DNA of 64,000 nucleotides from Chryseobacterium ureilyticum (GTDB lineage: Bacteria; Bacteroidota; Bacteroidia; Flavobacteriales; Weeksellaceae): NCBI RefSeq assembly GCF_900156735.1, contig NZ_FTOL01000003.1, positions 558,001-622,000 on the forward strand, in the 5' to 3' direction. Of this stretch, positions 26,626 through 36,018 are shown piece after piece. Position 1 is the stretch's first letter. Every line of letters begins with the position of its first letter. The position numbers and the translations under genes are program-made. The notes below the pieces were generated by a model. The model saw nothing but the letters and a program-made list of their open reading frames with translations, was not told where the DNA came from and ran no database searches.

Positions 26626-27822
26626 ATGAAAACATTGTTTAAAAGCCTTTACAGGAAAAGAAGAAAGAATGAATCAGTCATTAAATATGTAATGTGGATT
26701 ATTCATCTTTGGCTTGGACTTTTATCAAGTATCGTCGTTTTTGTAATGTGTCTATCCGGGTGCCTTTATTCATTCAAAAATCAGATTATTGATTTTAGTA
26801 ACAGGGATAAAGTTTATATCAGTTCAACATCCAGGCAGGTCAGGACTCCGGGTCAGATTCAGACAGAATTTTTAAAGCAGAATAAAGTGGTAACCTCCTT
26901 ATTAATTCCGGATGATGCGGGAAGAAGTTATGTAATCGGCTACAAAGAAAATAATGTAGACAAAAGCACTTATTATAATCAGTATACAGGACAGGCTCTT
27001 GGGCAAGCAGATGTAGGATCGGGTAAGTTTTTTGATGTCGTTCTTGATATTCATAGAAATCTGATGATGGGAAATGTGGGACGCCAGATCTTGGGAGCCG
27101 GAGTGCTGATGTTTTGTGTATTATTGATTTCCGGATTGACTCTTTGGTTGCCTAAAAAGCTGAAGTTCCTGAAACAGGGATTAACAGTAATGTTCAAAGC
27201 CAAATTTCAAAGGGTGAATTATGATCTTCATAACACCCTTGGTTTTTACACGTTCCTGATGTTGTTTTTCATTGCAGTTACCGGATTGTATGTAACGTAT
27301 CCTTGGGTAAAGAATGGCTTAATCGTCAGTCTGGGAGGAACATCGATTGATAATATTTCAAAAGATACAGATAGTGGAGACGATGCATTCGGTGGACTTT
27401 TGGAAGATATGCTTGAGAAACAGGATGAAAAGAAAAACCTTAAAGATTCGGAATCTGCTTCCATTGATAAGATTTTAAAACTGGCAGATCAACATCTTCC
27501 TTATCGAGCCGTTACAAGCATTGAATTGCCCAATAAAGATAATCCAAGATACGTCGTTATTAAAACCAATACACAAAACTTTTTGGGAATGATGCTTCCG
27601 GATGAAGTGACATTTGATAAAACCGGAACCTTTAAAACTAAAGAACTGTTTTCAGACAAACCGTTGAACAAACAATTTACTTCTCTGGCAAAGCCTCTGC
27701 ATACGGGAGAAATCATGGGATTACCAAGTATCATCCTATACTTTATTGTTTCACTTATTGGCTGTTCTTTGCCCATTACAGGATTTTTGATCTGGTGGCA
27801 CAGGTTTAGAAAAATGAAATAA
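26626..27822 (+). CDS. PepSY-associated membrane protein (iron-uptake type)
   Basis: I place the start at 26626 (398 residues); an upstream ATG lies in the terminator T run. It has four membrane segments (about 25-45, 150-170, 205-225, 370-390), and a large periplasmic part between segments 1 and 2 and between 3 and 4. HLWLGLLSS, DIHRNLMMG and HNTLGFYTFL carry the histidines typical of PepSY_TM proteins, which in several cases reduce ferric siderophores or haem at the inner membrane. The location after the TonB receptor supports this. It has no partner gene in the same transcript, since a terminator precedes it and 181 bases follow. Confidence 0.85.
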   Translation: MKTLFKSLYRKRRKNESVIKYVMWIIHLWLGLLSSIVVFVMCLSGCLYSFKNQIIDFSNRDKVYISSTSRQVRTPGQIQTEFLKQNKVVTSLLIPDDAGRSYVIGYKENNVDKSTYYNQYTGQALGQADVGSGKFFDVVLDIHRNLMMGNVGRQILGAGVLMFCVLLISGLTLWLPKKLKFLKQGLTVMFKAKFQRVNYDLHNTLGFYTFLMLFFIAVTGLYVTYPWVKNGLIVSLGGTSIDNISKDTDSGDDAFGGLLEDMLEKQDEKKNLKDSESASIDKILKLADQHLPYRAVTSIELPNKDNPRYVVIKTNTQNFLGMMLPDEVTFDKTGTFKTKELFSDKPLNKQFTSLAKPLHTGEIMGLPSIILYFIVSLIGCSLPITGFLIWWHRFRKMK

Positions 27823-28003
27823 TAGGCAATAAGTATGGAATAACATGTTTTTTAAAGAAGAAGATTACTTCTTAAAGACTGTCATTGCAGCATTTCATAA
27901 TAAAACGTCTATCCTCCATCTTCCGAATTCTACCTTTATAATCAATAGTATAGCTTTTTGTCCAAGTTAATTTTATACATTTATTATGTAAAATAACTTG
28001 ATC

Positions 28004-28507
28004 ATGGAGCATAAAAGTAAAAATCTGTTTGAGACATTTTCAAACTGGGCGGTAAAGTTTACGGGAAGTCCACATGCTTTTCTTGGAGCAATGGCAGTGG
28101 TGATTATCTGGGCAGTATCCGGACCCTTCTTTGATTACTCCGAAACGTGGCAGCTCGTTATCAATACCGGAACGACTATCATTACTTTTTTAATGGTTTT
28201 CCTGATTCAAAAAGCGCAGAATAAAGATTCAAAAGCCATTCAGATCAAGCTGAACGAACTCATTGCAGCTCATGAAAAAGCAAGCAACAGAATTGTAGAT
28301 ATTGAAGATCTTACTGAAACAGAACTGGATCAGCTTCATTACTACTATGAGAATCTGGCTCAATTTGCGAAAAAAGATGCAGATATACATATGTCCCATT
28401 CCATAGATGCCGCACAAAGAAATCAGGACTACAAATATGAATTCTTCAAAAGAAAACATGAAGAATGGCTGCAGAAAAATGGACAACAAAAAAAGGAATC
28501 GCAATGA
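28004..28507 (+). CDS. Low-affinity iron permease family protein
   Basis: 167 residues from the ATG at 28004; a TTG six bases earlier is less likely. Two membrane segments (about 25-45 and 52-70) precede a long helical tail. SPHAFLGAMAVVIIWAVSGPFF and INTGTTIITFLMVFLIQKAQNKD match the low-affinity iron permease-like family, related in name to yeast Fet4 but short. Transport has not been shown for the bacterial members as far as I know. The family fits the iron-uptake context. The hairpin terminator overlaps the last codons. Confidence 0.82.
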   Translation: MEHKSKNLFETFSNWAVKFTGSPHAFLGAMAVVIIWAVSGPFFDYSETWQLVINTGTTIITFLMVFLIQKAQNKDSKAIQIKLNELIAAHEKASNRIVDIEDLTETELDQLHYYYENLAQFAKKDADIHMSHSIDAAQRNQDYKYEFFKRKHEEWLQKNGQQKKESQ

Positions 28508-28518
28508 TTCCTTTTTAT
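28490..28518 (+). terminator. Terminator overlapping the end of the permease gene
   Basis: AAAAAGGAATC (28490-28500) pairs with GATTCCTTTTT (28506-28516); the stop codon TGA lies inside the hairpin. Terminator and coding sequence share about 18 bases. Confidence 0.8.
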
Positions 28519-28557
28519 TTTATATCATGTTAAAAGCTGAATTAGTTTAAAAACTTC

Positions 28558-31302
28558 TTATCTCTTCATGAAATAGCTAAAGTAACTGCAGCTTCCCATA
28601 AGATTTTTTGTAGTTTCAGCATCTGAGTACTGGTTTTTCAACTGAGCAAAATAAGTTCTGTACTTTTGGTTTTTAAGATCATCCATTTGTTTTTGACGGG
28701 CATCTTCTTTCTCAGACCACTTCGGATCAGAGTAATCAAAATCTTTTGGAGCTTTTGCCTCATATTGGTAATACTTTCCTTGCTCGGCACTTGCCATTTG
28801 GAATAATATTCTTGCTTTTTCCTCCTTATTGGTTGAAAGTTTAAGAGCCTTCTGATAATAGTTGATTGCTAGATCGAAGTTATCAGGTTCAATATAAGAG
28901 GTATCAAGGAAATTCTTATAATAATACTTGTAAGGATTACCCTTATCATTATTCCAGAAGTAATATTTTCCGCCGTTGCTGTTGTCAATGTCCATCACAA
29001 AAACATGTCGGTAATACCCTAAAATGGAAGTGTTATATAGAAGGTTTCCAATAAGCTGGTTCGCTTTTGCTGCTTTTTCATCATTACCATTTCCAATCTT
29101 TTTAAGCTGAATCAGAATATTGGTAAGTTCCAGTTTATTCATATTATCCTTGATGAAAGGGAAGTCGGCATAGCCCTCAGACTTCATTGATTCCGCATCT
29201 GGACTTTGGTAGCTTTCCCATACATTATGCCCGAAGATTAGCCCTGGAATATTATTAAATCCATTGTATTCGGTAGAAGTGTATTTCTTTGGAGTAACTA
29301 CTTGTCCTTCTTTTTCTGTCCAGTCATAATTTTCTCTTGGAACGCCGCCAAACTGCTGAGCCTTTTCGTAATATGATTTAGCTTTTTCAAAATCTGCAAG
29401 TCTCATCGCTCTGTCTCCGTAAATAGTATTAAAGAAAGCTTCAATATTTCCTACGCTGTTCATGTTTTTAGCAATGATCTGCTGTTCAAACTGAGTCTTA
29501 TTTGGTTTTCTGTAGAAGTCTTCAACACTTTTTACAAGAGTCGAATTAGGATTGTATTGCAGATCCGAAAGCTCATTGTTCATCAGGAAAGATTTTCCGT
29601 CCTCACCCTGAAGGAGATATCGGTTTGCCATAACGTCTTTAAGGAAATCTGCTGTAGAAGGAGCGTCTCCATAATAGTTGTATTCACTATTAACGTTTGC
29701 AGTATCCTTTTTCACTTTTTTTTCCACAAAGTATTCCGCATAATCTTTCATCAGGTGATCTTCAAATGCAGCATCAACTTTTGGTTGAGAAACAATATCG
29801 TTCAGAACTTTCATCCTTTTGATTTCTTCCAGATATTCAGGATTGGTTGTCTTGATTTCGTTCAGGATTTCAGTACTTTCTTTATAGTCTTTCTTTAAGA
29901 ACTTAAGATAAGCATCTGCAATCTGCCAATATTCATCTTTGGATTTTTCCTTAGTTTTCGAAGTGAATTTTTCAAGAGCATCAAGATAATCTTTAGTGTT
30001 GTCATCATATCCGCCATATCCCGTTGTGTAGAAAGGAATTCTGTTTGGGTTATTCAATAATTCATCATCACTCTGATCTGCTTTATTTCCGTTTCCGGAT
30101 GCATCAGATTTAGAACCACCGAAAAGATTTTTGAAGAACCTTACAATTTTCTGCCAGAAAGAAACCTTTTCCTCCTTTATCTCTTTTGTTTCTGGGGCTA
30201 CTTTATCGGTGTCAGCATCCTTTGATGCTTTGGTTTCAGTATTTCCTCTGTAAACGGATACTTTGCCATACGCATCAGAAGTGTAATAATAAGTTGGAAG
30301 GTAGCTTCTTTCCAGCTCATTGATACTTCTTACAGCCATTACTTTTAAAATTTCAGAATCAGGGTTGATGTCAAACATCTTTTCCATAATAGGAATAGGA
30401 TTATTAAAATCTTCATACCCTAAAAGGAAATATGCCATATTCTTTTCCTCATTCGTGTTTGCTCTTTTCATGATATTACTGAAAGAAGCTGTATCCGAAA
30501 GCTTCATGGAAACAAAAGCAGATTCTTTTTTATCCTTTCTGTTCATGAATACCTGGAAGAAGTTCCAGTTGGCATCACCATTCATTTCAAGCCCTCTCTG
30601 AGCACCGGCTAGCTGATCCAATGCCATATAATAAACCGTACCTTTTAGTTTAACAGGTTCAATATAAGTCTTGAAAGCCTGTAATGCAGCATCGTAATTT
30701 CTTGTGTAGTGATTCAGACGCACCAGCTGATATCCATAACGTTGCTTGATCTCAGGATTTCTCGCTGCATTATATAAAGACGTAAGAGCAGCGATATTTT
30801 TATTATAATCAAGAGAAGTAGCATTTTCTTTGTTCTCATCTCTTCCATAAGAATAAAATGAGTTCTCGGTTTCTACGTAATTGATGCTCATATAAGGCTC
30901 CAGATACTTAGCCTCAATTAAATAATCAATTCCTTCTTTGTATTTCTGGTAAAATCCCGTTCCTAGCTTTTGTAAAAGAGGATTTGTCGGAGTTCCGTTT
31001 TTAAGAGCATTCAGATCATTCATGCTTATTTTATACACAAGATTCTGAGCCTCTGCATAACTAAGCTGATTGTTAAAATACTTTTTCCATGCCTCGATAT
31101 TATCATCAGGGATCAATGACGGATTATAATTGCCATAGAACCTGGTGGAGTAAGTATGTAAAAAAGGAAGATAAGATTTATCCTTAATGATACTCTGCGT
31201 AAAAAGATTGAAGTATTCATAATCCGGATCTGACCACGCACAGGCGTCAGATTTTGTATAGAAAAGAGATACAACCGCAAGTGAAAGAATATACTTTTTC
31301 AT
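28558..31302 (-). CDS. Large secreted helical-repeat protein, unknown
   Basis: 914 residues with a signal peptide (MKKYILSLAVVSLFYTKSDA). It is rich in helices of the TPR/Sel1-like type: phrases such as FEKAKSYYEKAQQFGG, AINYYQKALKLSTNKEEKARILFQMA and AALQAFKTYIEPVKLKG recur. A low-complexity linker (about 395-430) with a FWQKIVRFFKNLFGG segment divides it in two. Near its N-terminus CAWSDPDYEYFNLFTQ is probably conserved. I do not recognise a named family. It is transcribed alone on the minus strand. It could be a scaffold or a peptide/polymer-binding protein of the envelope. Confidence 0.7.
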   Translation of the reverse strand: MKKYILSLAVVSLFYTKSDACAWSDPDYEYFNLFTQSIIKDKSYLPFLHTYSTRFYGNYNPSLIPDDNIEAWKKYFNNQLSYAEAQNLVYKISMNDLNALKNGTPTNPLLQKLGTGFYQKYKEGIDYLIEAKYLEPYMSINYVETENSFYSYGRDENKENATSLDYNKNIAALTSLYNAARNPEIKQRYGYQLVRLNHYTRNYDAALQAFKTYIEPVKLKGTVYYMALDQLAGAQRGLEMNGDANWNFFQVFMNRKDKKESAFVSMKLSDTASFSNIMKRANTNEEKNMAYFLLGYEDFNNPIPIMEKMFDINPDSEILKVMAVRSINELERSYLPTYYYTSDAYGKVSVYRGNTETKASKDADTDKVAPETKEIKEEKVSFWQKIVRFFKNLFGGSKSDASGNGNKADQSDDELLNNPNRIPFYTTGYGGYDDNTKDYLDALEKFTSKTKEKSKDEYWQIADAYLKFLKKDYKESTEILNEIKTTNPEYLEEIKRMKVLNDIVSQPKVDAAFEDHLMKDYAEYFVEKKVKKDTANVNSEYNYYGDAPSTADFLKDVMANRYLLQGEDGKSFLMNNELSDLQYNPNSTLVKSVEDFYRKPNKTQFEQQIIAKNMNSVGNIEAFFNTIYGDRAMRLADFEKAKSYYEKAQQFGGVPRENYDWTEKEGQVVTPKKYTSTEYNGFNNIPGLIFGHNVWESYQSPDAESMKSEGYADFPFIKDNMNKLELTNILIQLKKIGNGNDEKAAKANQLIGNLLYNTSILGYYRHVFVMDIDNSNGGKYYFWNNDKGNPYKYYYKNFLDTSYIEPDNFDLAINYYQKALKLSTNKEEKARILFQMASAEQGKYYQYEAKAPKDFDYSDPKWSEKEDARQKQMDDLKNQKYRTYFAQLKNQYSDAETTKNLMGSCSYFSYFMKR

Positions 31303-31412
31303 AGGGTTTGTAGTGTTTTTTTAATTTTTTATATAATAGCTTGTAATTCGGGTGTGGACAGAAATATTTCAGTATATCAATACTTTATGATCTGTCTTTA
31401 TCTTTAAAAGAT

Positions 31413-32384
31413 TTAAAATTTTCGATCTAACACAAATTTACTATCTAATTGATAATAAATAATATTAAAATGCTGGATTTTTTTCTCCAGAAAGTTGGTT
31501 ACATCTTCGAGTTGTTCATCAGTGATTTCTTCTACCTTTATTTTGAATCCTTTATTCAGATAGTTTCTAAAATAAAATCCGTCCTTCATGATCTCCACTT
31601 CATGATCGGATATCTTTTTGAAATTAGGGTTTTCAAGGTCCTTTTTTGATAATGCATTGATCAGTTTATGTTTTCCCAGATGATTCGTAATTATTCCCCA
31701 CGAGTAAATGGGTAAAGCAACCTCGATATTTTTGATCGGGTAATCTTCTATTTTGGATAGGTAGCTTTTCAAAGTGTTCACATCCAGGATAGAATTTTTA
31801 TCTGACTTTTCCAATGGCGAAGACGTGGAGTAGCACATCAGGTAAACCTTTTCCACAGGAGGAATTCCGGTTTGTTTCTTATCTTTTACCTGATGAAGTC
31901 GCAATGTACATGTGATATTTTTTCCTGAAACCCTCTTGAGTTCCTTTAAAAACTTGAAATAATCATCCCGCGTACCAGCTGTCCAGTCACAATCAATTTG
32001 AATTTCATTATTGACCTTTAAATGATATTCTTCTGTTTTCCTTTGTACCAAATGATGAATACTTTCCGCCAGAAAACTGATTTCCTCCTGAGAAATTCCT
32101 AGCATCGTTTGATTGGTAATAAAAACTGTTGGAACAATCTGTTTATCCGTTTGAAAGCTTTTGTCTTTTGTAATAACTGCAACGGGCTGAAATTTTCCGC
32201 TAGCTTTGTCAACATCAAAAAACCTCGTGTACAGAAAAGAAACAGAAGCTTGGTCTAACACTTTTTTTTCATCCTGATCCAGCTTCAGATTCGTTTTCCA
32301 ATAGTAAAATGTATAAGGATGATTCTCTTTCTTATTGCAGGAAACAATAAAAAATAAAACCCATAAAAATTTTAATACTTTCAT
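31413..32384 (-). CDS. Lipoprotein with TIM-barrel-like features, unknown
   Basis: 323 residues from the ATG at 32384, chosen because MKVLKFLWVLFFIVSC then gives a signal peptide and lipobox (FIVSC) and removes overlap with the upstream gene. The pattern of IQIDCDWTAGTRDDYFKFLKELK, TLRLHQVKD, VYLMCYSTSS and IEVALPIYSWG resembles DUF3142-like or other glycoside-hydrolase-type barrels with one acidic residue per strand end. That is a suggestion, not an identification. It follows the 139-residue secreted protein gene by 7 bases and is co-transcribed with it. Confidence 0.6.
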   Translation of the reverse strand: MKVLKFLWVLFFIVSCNKKENHPYTFYYWKTNLKLDQDEKKVLDQASVSFLYTRFFDVDKASGKFQPVAVITKDKSFQTDKQIVPTVFITNQTMLGISQEEISFLAESIHHLVQRKTEEYHLKVNNEIQIDCDWTAGTRDDYFKFLKELKRVSGKNITCTLRLHQVKDKKQTGIPPVEKVYLMCYSTSSPLEKSDKNSILDVNTLKSYLSKIEDYPIKNIEVALPIYSWGIITNHLGKHKLINALSKKDLENPNFKKISDHEVEIMKDGFYFRNYLNKGFKIKVEEITDEQLEDVTNFLEKKIQHFNIIYYQLDSKFVLDRKF

Positions 32385-32391
32385 CCCGTAT

Positions 32392-32811
32392 CTATTCGTA
32401 TAATTCACTTTCGCAGTTACAAGTCTCTTTGTCTATACTTTCTCTGGCAGAGCAGCAGCCTTCAAGATTCTTGATATTTCCTTTTTCATCAGTAAGATAA
32501 ATTTTGTCTTTATTAAACTTCAATAGAAACGTTTCCTTGTACTTTTTGAATTCTACTTTCATTATTTTATTGACAGCATATTTCCCGGCATTTACTTCTT
32601 CTTTGGTTTCCTTCCCATTAGCCTGATTTACCTGAACATATCCAAAATATACATCTCCATTCTTTTTCACATCCAAATAATAGTGCGGAGTTCCCGTCCC
32701 GCTATAACCTTTCAAAATATCAAAACTTCTATGTCCCACAAAAGGAACTTTGACCTGTGCCAGAGCAAAAATACTGATGCAAAGAATGATTAAGCTGAAA
32801 ATCTTTTTCAT
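32392..32811 (-). CDS. Small secreted protein, unknown, Cys-rich tail
   Basis: 139 residues from the ATG at 32811; the start five codons upstream only adds lysines. MKKIFSLIILCISIFALAQ is a signal peptide. The middle part has beta-strand character (YYLDVKKNGDVYFGYVQVNQ). The last 25 residues hold four cysteines in GCCSARESIDKETCNCE, which could bind a metal or make disulfides. No family recognised. It heads a two-gene operon with the lipoprotein at 31413-32384. Confidence 0.6.
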   Translation of the reverse strand: MKKIFSLIILCISIFALAQVKVPFVGHRSFDILKGYSGTGTPHYYLDVKKNGDVYFGYVQVNQANGKETKEEVNAGKYAVNKIMKVEFKKYKETFLLKFNKDKIYLTDEKGNIKNLEGCCSARESIDKETCNCESELYE

Positions 32812-32880
32812 ATTATTTTTTTTCAAAGGTAAAGATATCTGTTGAACTCATAAATAGTGGAATCCCGGTAATTTTAGGCA

Positions 32881-32910
32881 AACAAAAAACCACTCCAAAG
32901 AGAAGTGGTT
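32881..32910 (-). terminator. Terminator of the glp operon
   Basis: AACCACT (32888-32894) pairs with AGTGGTT (32904-32910); on the minus strand TTTTTTG follows. It ends the glpD-glpK-glpF-porin transcript. Confidence 0.8.
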
Positions 32911-32937
32911 TATCTATAATTTAGTTTAAAATCTGAA

Positions 32938-33747
32938 TTAAAAGACTGTTGCAGCCAATTGAATTCTTGCATACTTATTCGAAGGATTCCACATTGCCAT
33001 CATAGAAACCGGAAGACTGTAATGTTCCGTGATTTTGATAACCTTTCCTGCTTTTACTCCTACATTCACAATATCAAAATTGTTTTTTCCATTTCCATAC
33101 AGAAAGGTATCTCCGTTCAATGAAAATCCTGCCCCCACAAAAGCATCCAGATTTACTTTCTGTCCGCTGATCACAGGATAGCTTGCCTGAACGTAGGTGG
33201 AATATCTGTTTTTCTTATAGCTTCCATCCGGCTCCAGAATAACTTCTCCGGCATTCGCTCCTCCATATAGCATGATGTCTGCTTCAATATTGATCGGAAA
33301 TGAAGATCCGAAAGTATAATTCGTTCTTAGATCAATAATATGAGCTGTTCTTCTCTGCGAATAACTGAAAATATCATCCGCAGCCACCGCCGTATTGATA
33401 TTCCTGGAATTATAAAGGTCCCATAATCCGATGTAAAAACGTCCGTCAGAATATTGAATATAATAATTGATCTCTTTATAATGAGTGTTGTCCTTGTCAT
33501 CTGCTAGGGCAGAAGCTCCCCAAATACCTACTTTCCATTTCTTTTCCGCATCCAGAGCATAAGAAAGATTTCCCATGACGACAGGTTTATCTGTAATGAT
33601 CAAACCTCTCCATAAATGGTTGTTCTGAATATTAGCTGTAAAGTCTAAACGACTTTCTTTGGCTTCTTTTACGTCTCCATTTTCCTGAGAAAATAATCTT
33701 CCTGTGCCTAAAACGAGCAGGAAGATTCCTTTTAATATTTTCATCAT
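32938..33747 (-). CDS. Outer-membrane beta-barrel protein of the glp operon
   Basis: 269 residues from the ATG at 33747, where MMKILKGIFLLVLGTGRLFSQ is a signal peptide; a longer reading would overlap glpF and start with a Cys-rich run not expected of a barrel. The mature part has many alternating beta strands and ends in LAATVF, a typical barrel end with a terminal Phe. It is like the TorF/short porin proteins of Bacteroidetes. Being last in the operon with glpF, glpK and glpD, it may carry glycerol or glycerophosphate compounds across the outer membrane; this is inference from context. Confidence 0.65.
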   Translation of the reverse strand: MMKILKGIFLLVLGTGRLFSQENGDVKEAKESRLDFTANIQNNHLWRGLIITDKPVVMGNLSYALDAEKKWKVGIWGASALADDKDNTHYKEINYYIQYSDGRFYIGLWDLYNSRNINTAVAADDIFSYSQRRTAHIIDLRTNYTFGSSFPINIEADIMLYGGANAGEVILEPDGSYKKNRYSTYVQASYPVISGQKVNLDAFVGAGFSLNGDTFLYGNGKNNFDIVNVGVKAGKVIKITEHYSLPVSMMAMWNPSNKYARIQLAATVF

Positions 33748-33755
33748 TTGTGTTT

Positions 33756-34487
33756 CTATTTTAATATCATGAATAGTAATGCCGCAATTACAGCCCCTGC
33801 AACAGGTCCTACTACAGGAATCCATGCATAGCCCCAGTCGCTGCTCCCTTTTACCGGAAGAATGGCATGCATAATTCTTGGAGCAAGATCTCTCGCAGGA
33901 TTAATAGCATAACCGGTAGTTCCGCCTAAAGAAAGTCCTATTACCCAAACCAGAAAGGCAACGGGTATGGCTCCTACAGTACCTAATCCTACTTTTGCAT
34001 TAGGATCAGCCTGTAAAGTGATACTTGGATCCGAAATATAAAAAATAACGAATACCAGAACGAATGTTCCAATAATCTCACTGATAAGATTGGATGAAAC
34101 TTTTCTGATCGCAGGACCTGTACTGAAACACGCAAGCTTGGCACCTTCATCTTCCGTTATGGCGAAATGATCTTTATGGAATAACCATACAAGAAAAGCA
34201 CCCAGCATTCCCCCAATCATTTGGGCTGCAATATAAGAAGGTACCAGATCCCAGGAAAACTTTCCGGCAGTAGCTAAGCCTATAGTTACAGCGGGATTCA
34301 AATGGGCTCCACTTATTGGACCTGCAACGGTTACCCCAACAAATACAGCTAATGCCCAAGCGGTGGTAATAACGATCCATCCGGAATTATTTCCTTTGGT
34401 ATCCTTTAAGACAACATTAGCTACAACACCGTTGCCTAATAAAATAAGAAGCATCGTCCCGATCACTTCTGCGATAAATGGAGTCAT
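33756..34487 (-). CDS. glpF: Glycerol uptake facilitator (aquaglyceroporin)
   Basis: 243 residues with six membrane segments and two half-helices carrying the NPA motifs: HLNPAVTIG (about 63-71) and YAINPARDLAPR (about 189-200). The Asp after the second NPAR (D) is the mark of glycerol-conducting members. It lets glycerol into the cytoplasm, where GlpK traps it. It follows glpK by 24 bases. Confidence 0.93.
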   Translation of the reverse strand: MTPFIAEVIGTMLLILLGNGVVANVVLKDTKGNNSGWIVITTAWALAVFVGVTVAGPISGAHLNPAVTIGLATAGKFSWDLVPSYIAAQMIGGMLGAFLVWLFHKDHFAITEDEGAKLACFSTGPAIRKVSSNLISEIIGTFVLVFVIFYISDPSITLQADPNAKVGLGTVGAIPVAFLVWVIGLSLGGTTGYAINPARDLAPRIMHAILPVKGSSDWGYAWIPVVGPVAGAVIAALLFMILK

Positions 34488-34511
34488 ATGTGTATTTTTA
34501 AGGTAAGGAAA

Positions 34512-36008
34512 TTAATCTTCTATCCAGCACTGTGCACGAGATACGGCTTTATTCCAGAAATGAACCATAGAATCTACTTTTTCTTTTTCCAATTTTGGAT
34601 GAAAATCTTTATCTACAATCCATTGAGCTTGTATTTCGTCAATGTTTTTCCAATATCCCACAGCAAGTCCTGCAAGGTACGCAGCTCCTAGTGCGGTTGT
34701 TTCAAGGGTCTTTGGTCTTGTAATTTTAAATCCGAAAAGATCAGACTGTATCTGCATTAAAAGATCACTTGCAGAAGCGCCACCATCTACTCTTAGTTCA
34801 AGACTTGCTCTTCCGGAATCTGCCTCCATAGATTTTACAATATCATAAACCTGGAATGCAATTCCTTCCAAAGTTGCTCTTGCAATATGTCCGTCAGTAG
34901 TTCCTCTTGTAATACCTACAATCGTTCCACGTGCATATTGGTCCCAATGAGGAGCTCCCAGACCGGTAAGAGCAGGCACAAAGTAAATGCCGCCATTATC
35001 TTCAACAGATGCTGCAAGATCATTTACCTGATCAGAAGAATGAATCAATTTAAGACCATCTCTTAACCATTGAATTGCTGCCCCGCCTACAAATACACTT
35101 CCTTCCAAGGCATAATTTACCTCTCCATTAATTTTCCATGCAACTGTAGTTAAAAGGTTGTTTTTAGATAAAACAGCTTCTTTTCCGGTATTCATAAGTA
35201 GGAAACATCCTGTTCCATAAGTGTTTTTTACCATTCCCGGCTTTATACACATTTGTCCAAAAAGTGCAGCCTGTTGGTCGCCTGCAATTCCAGCAATAGG
35301 AATTTTAGTGGAAAATAGAGTAGTGGCTGTTTCTCCATATACTTCACTGCTTTGTTTTACTTCAGGAAGGATGTTCTTTGGAATATTAAATAATTCCAAT
35401 AGATCATTGTCCCATTCTAATGTATGGATATTCAGAAGCATCGTTCTGCTGGCATTGGAAACATCAGTGATAAACATTTTTCCACGAGTAAGTTTCCATA
35501 CCAGCCAGGTATCAACAGTTCCAAAACAAAGTTTTCCGGCTTCAGCTTTTTCTCTTGCTCCTTCTACATTATCAAGAATCCATTTCAGTTTGGTAGCAGA
35601 AAAATATGCATCCAGAATAAGCCCTGTTTTTTCCTTTATCATTTCTCCATGACCTTGTTCTTTCAGTTCATCGCAATATTTAGATGTTCTGCGGTCCTGC
35701 CAAACGATAGCGTTGTAAATAGGTTCTCCCGTTTCTTTATCCCAAACGATAGTCGTTTCACGCTGATTGGTAATTCCGATTGCGGCAACTTCCAGCCCGG
35801 AAATGCCTGCTTTGGCAATAATTTCTGCTGCTACGGAGATCTGTGATGACCATATTTCATTCGGGTCATGTTCTACCCAACCCGGAGTTGGGAATATTTG
35901 TCTGAAATCTTTTTGAGAGATATATCTTATTTCTCCGCTATGATTGAATAGAATCGCTCTAGAGGAAGTTGTCCCCTGATCTAAAGCGAGTATTAATTTT
36001 TCATTCAT
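34512..36008 (-). CDS. glpK: Glycerol kinase
   Basis: 498 residues, normal length. It phosphorylates glycerol to sn-glycerol 3-phosphate with [17 protein letters not shown] is the phosphate-1 motif, [15 protein letters not shown] the sugar/glycerol-binding region, [13 protein letters not shown] and [21 protein letters not shown] the FGGY-family signatures, and [15 protein letters not shown] the adenosine motif. Lies between glpD (10 bases) and glpF. Confidence 0.97.
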   Translation of the reverse strand: MNEKLILALDQGTTSSRAILFNHSGEIRYISQKDFRQIFPTPGWVEHDPNEIWSSQISVAAEIIAKAGISGLEVAAIGITNQRETTIVWDKETGEPIYNAIVWQDRRTSKYCDELKEQGHGEMIKEKTGLILDAYFSATKLKWILDNVEGAREKAEAGKLCFGTVDTWLVWKLTRGKMFITDVSNASRTMLLNIHTLEWDNDLLELFNIPKNILPEVKQSSEVYGETATTLFSTKIPIAGIAGDQQAALFGQMCIKPGMVKNTYGTGCFLLMNTGKEAVLSKNNLLTTVAWKINGEVNYALEGSVFVGGAAIQWLRDGLKLIHSSDQVNDLAASVEDNGGIYFVPALTGLGAPHWDQYARGTIVGITRGTTDGHIARATLEGIAFQVYDIVKSMEADSGRASLELRVDGGASASDLLMQIQSDLFGFKITRPKTLETTALGAAYLAGLAVGYWKNIDEIQAQWIVDKDFHPKLEKEKVDSMVHFWNKAVSRAQCWIED

Positions 36009-36018
36009 ATATCGTGTA

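Noticed and set aside
29557..29898. 113-codon plus-strand frame inside the 914-residue gene
   Set aside because: Shadow of the real minus-strand gene; Phe/Ile-rich translation is typical of antisense.
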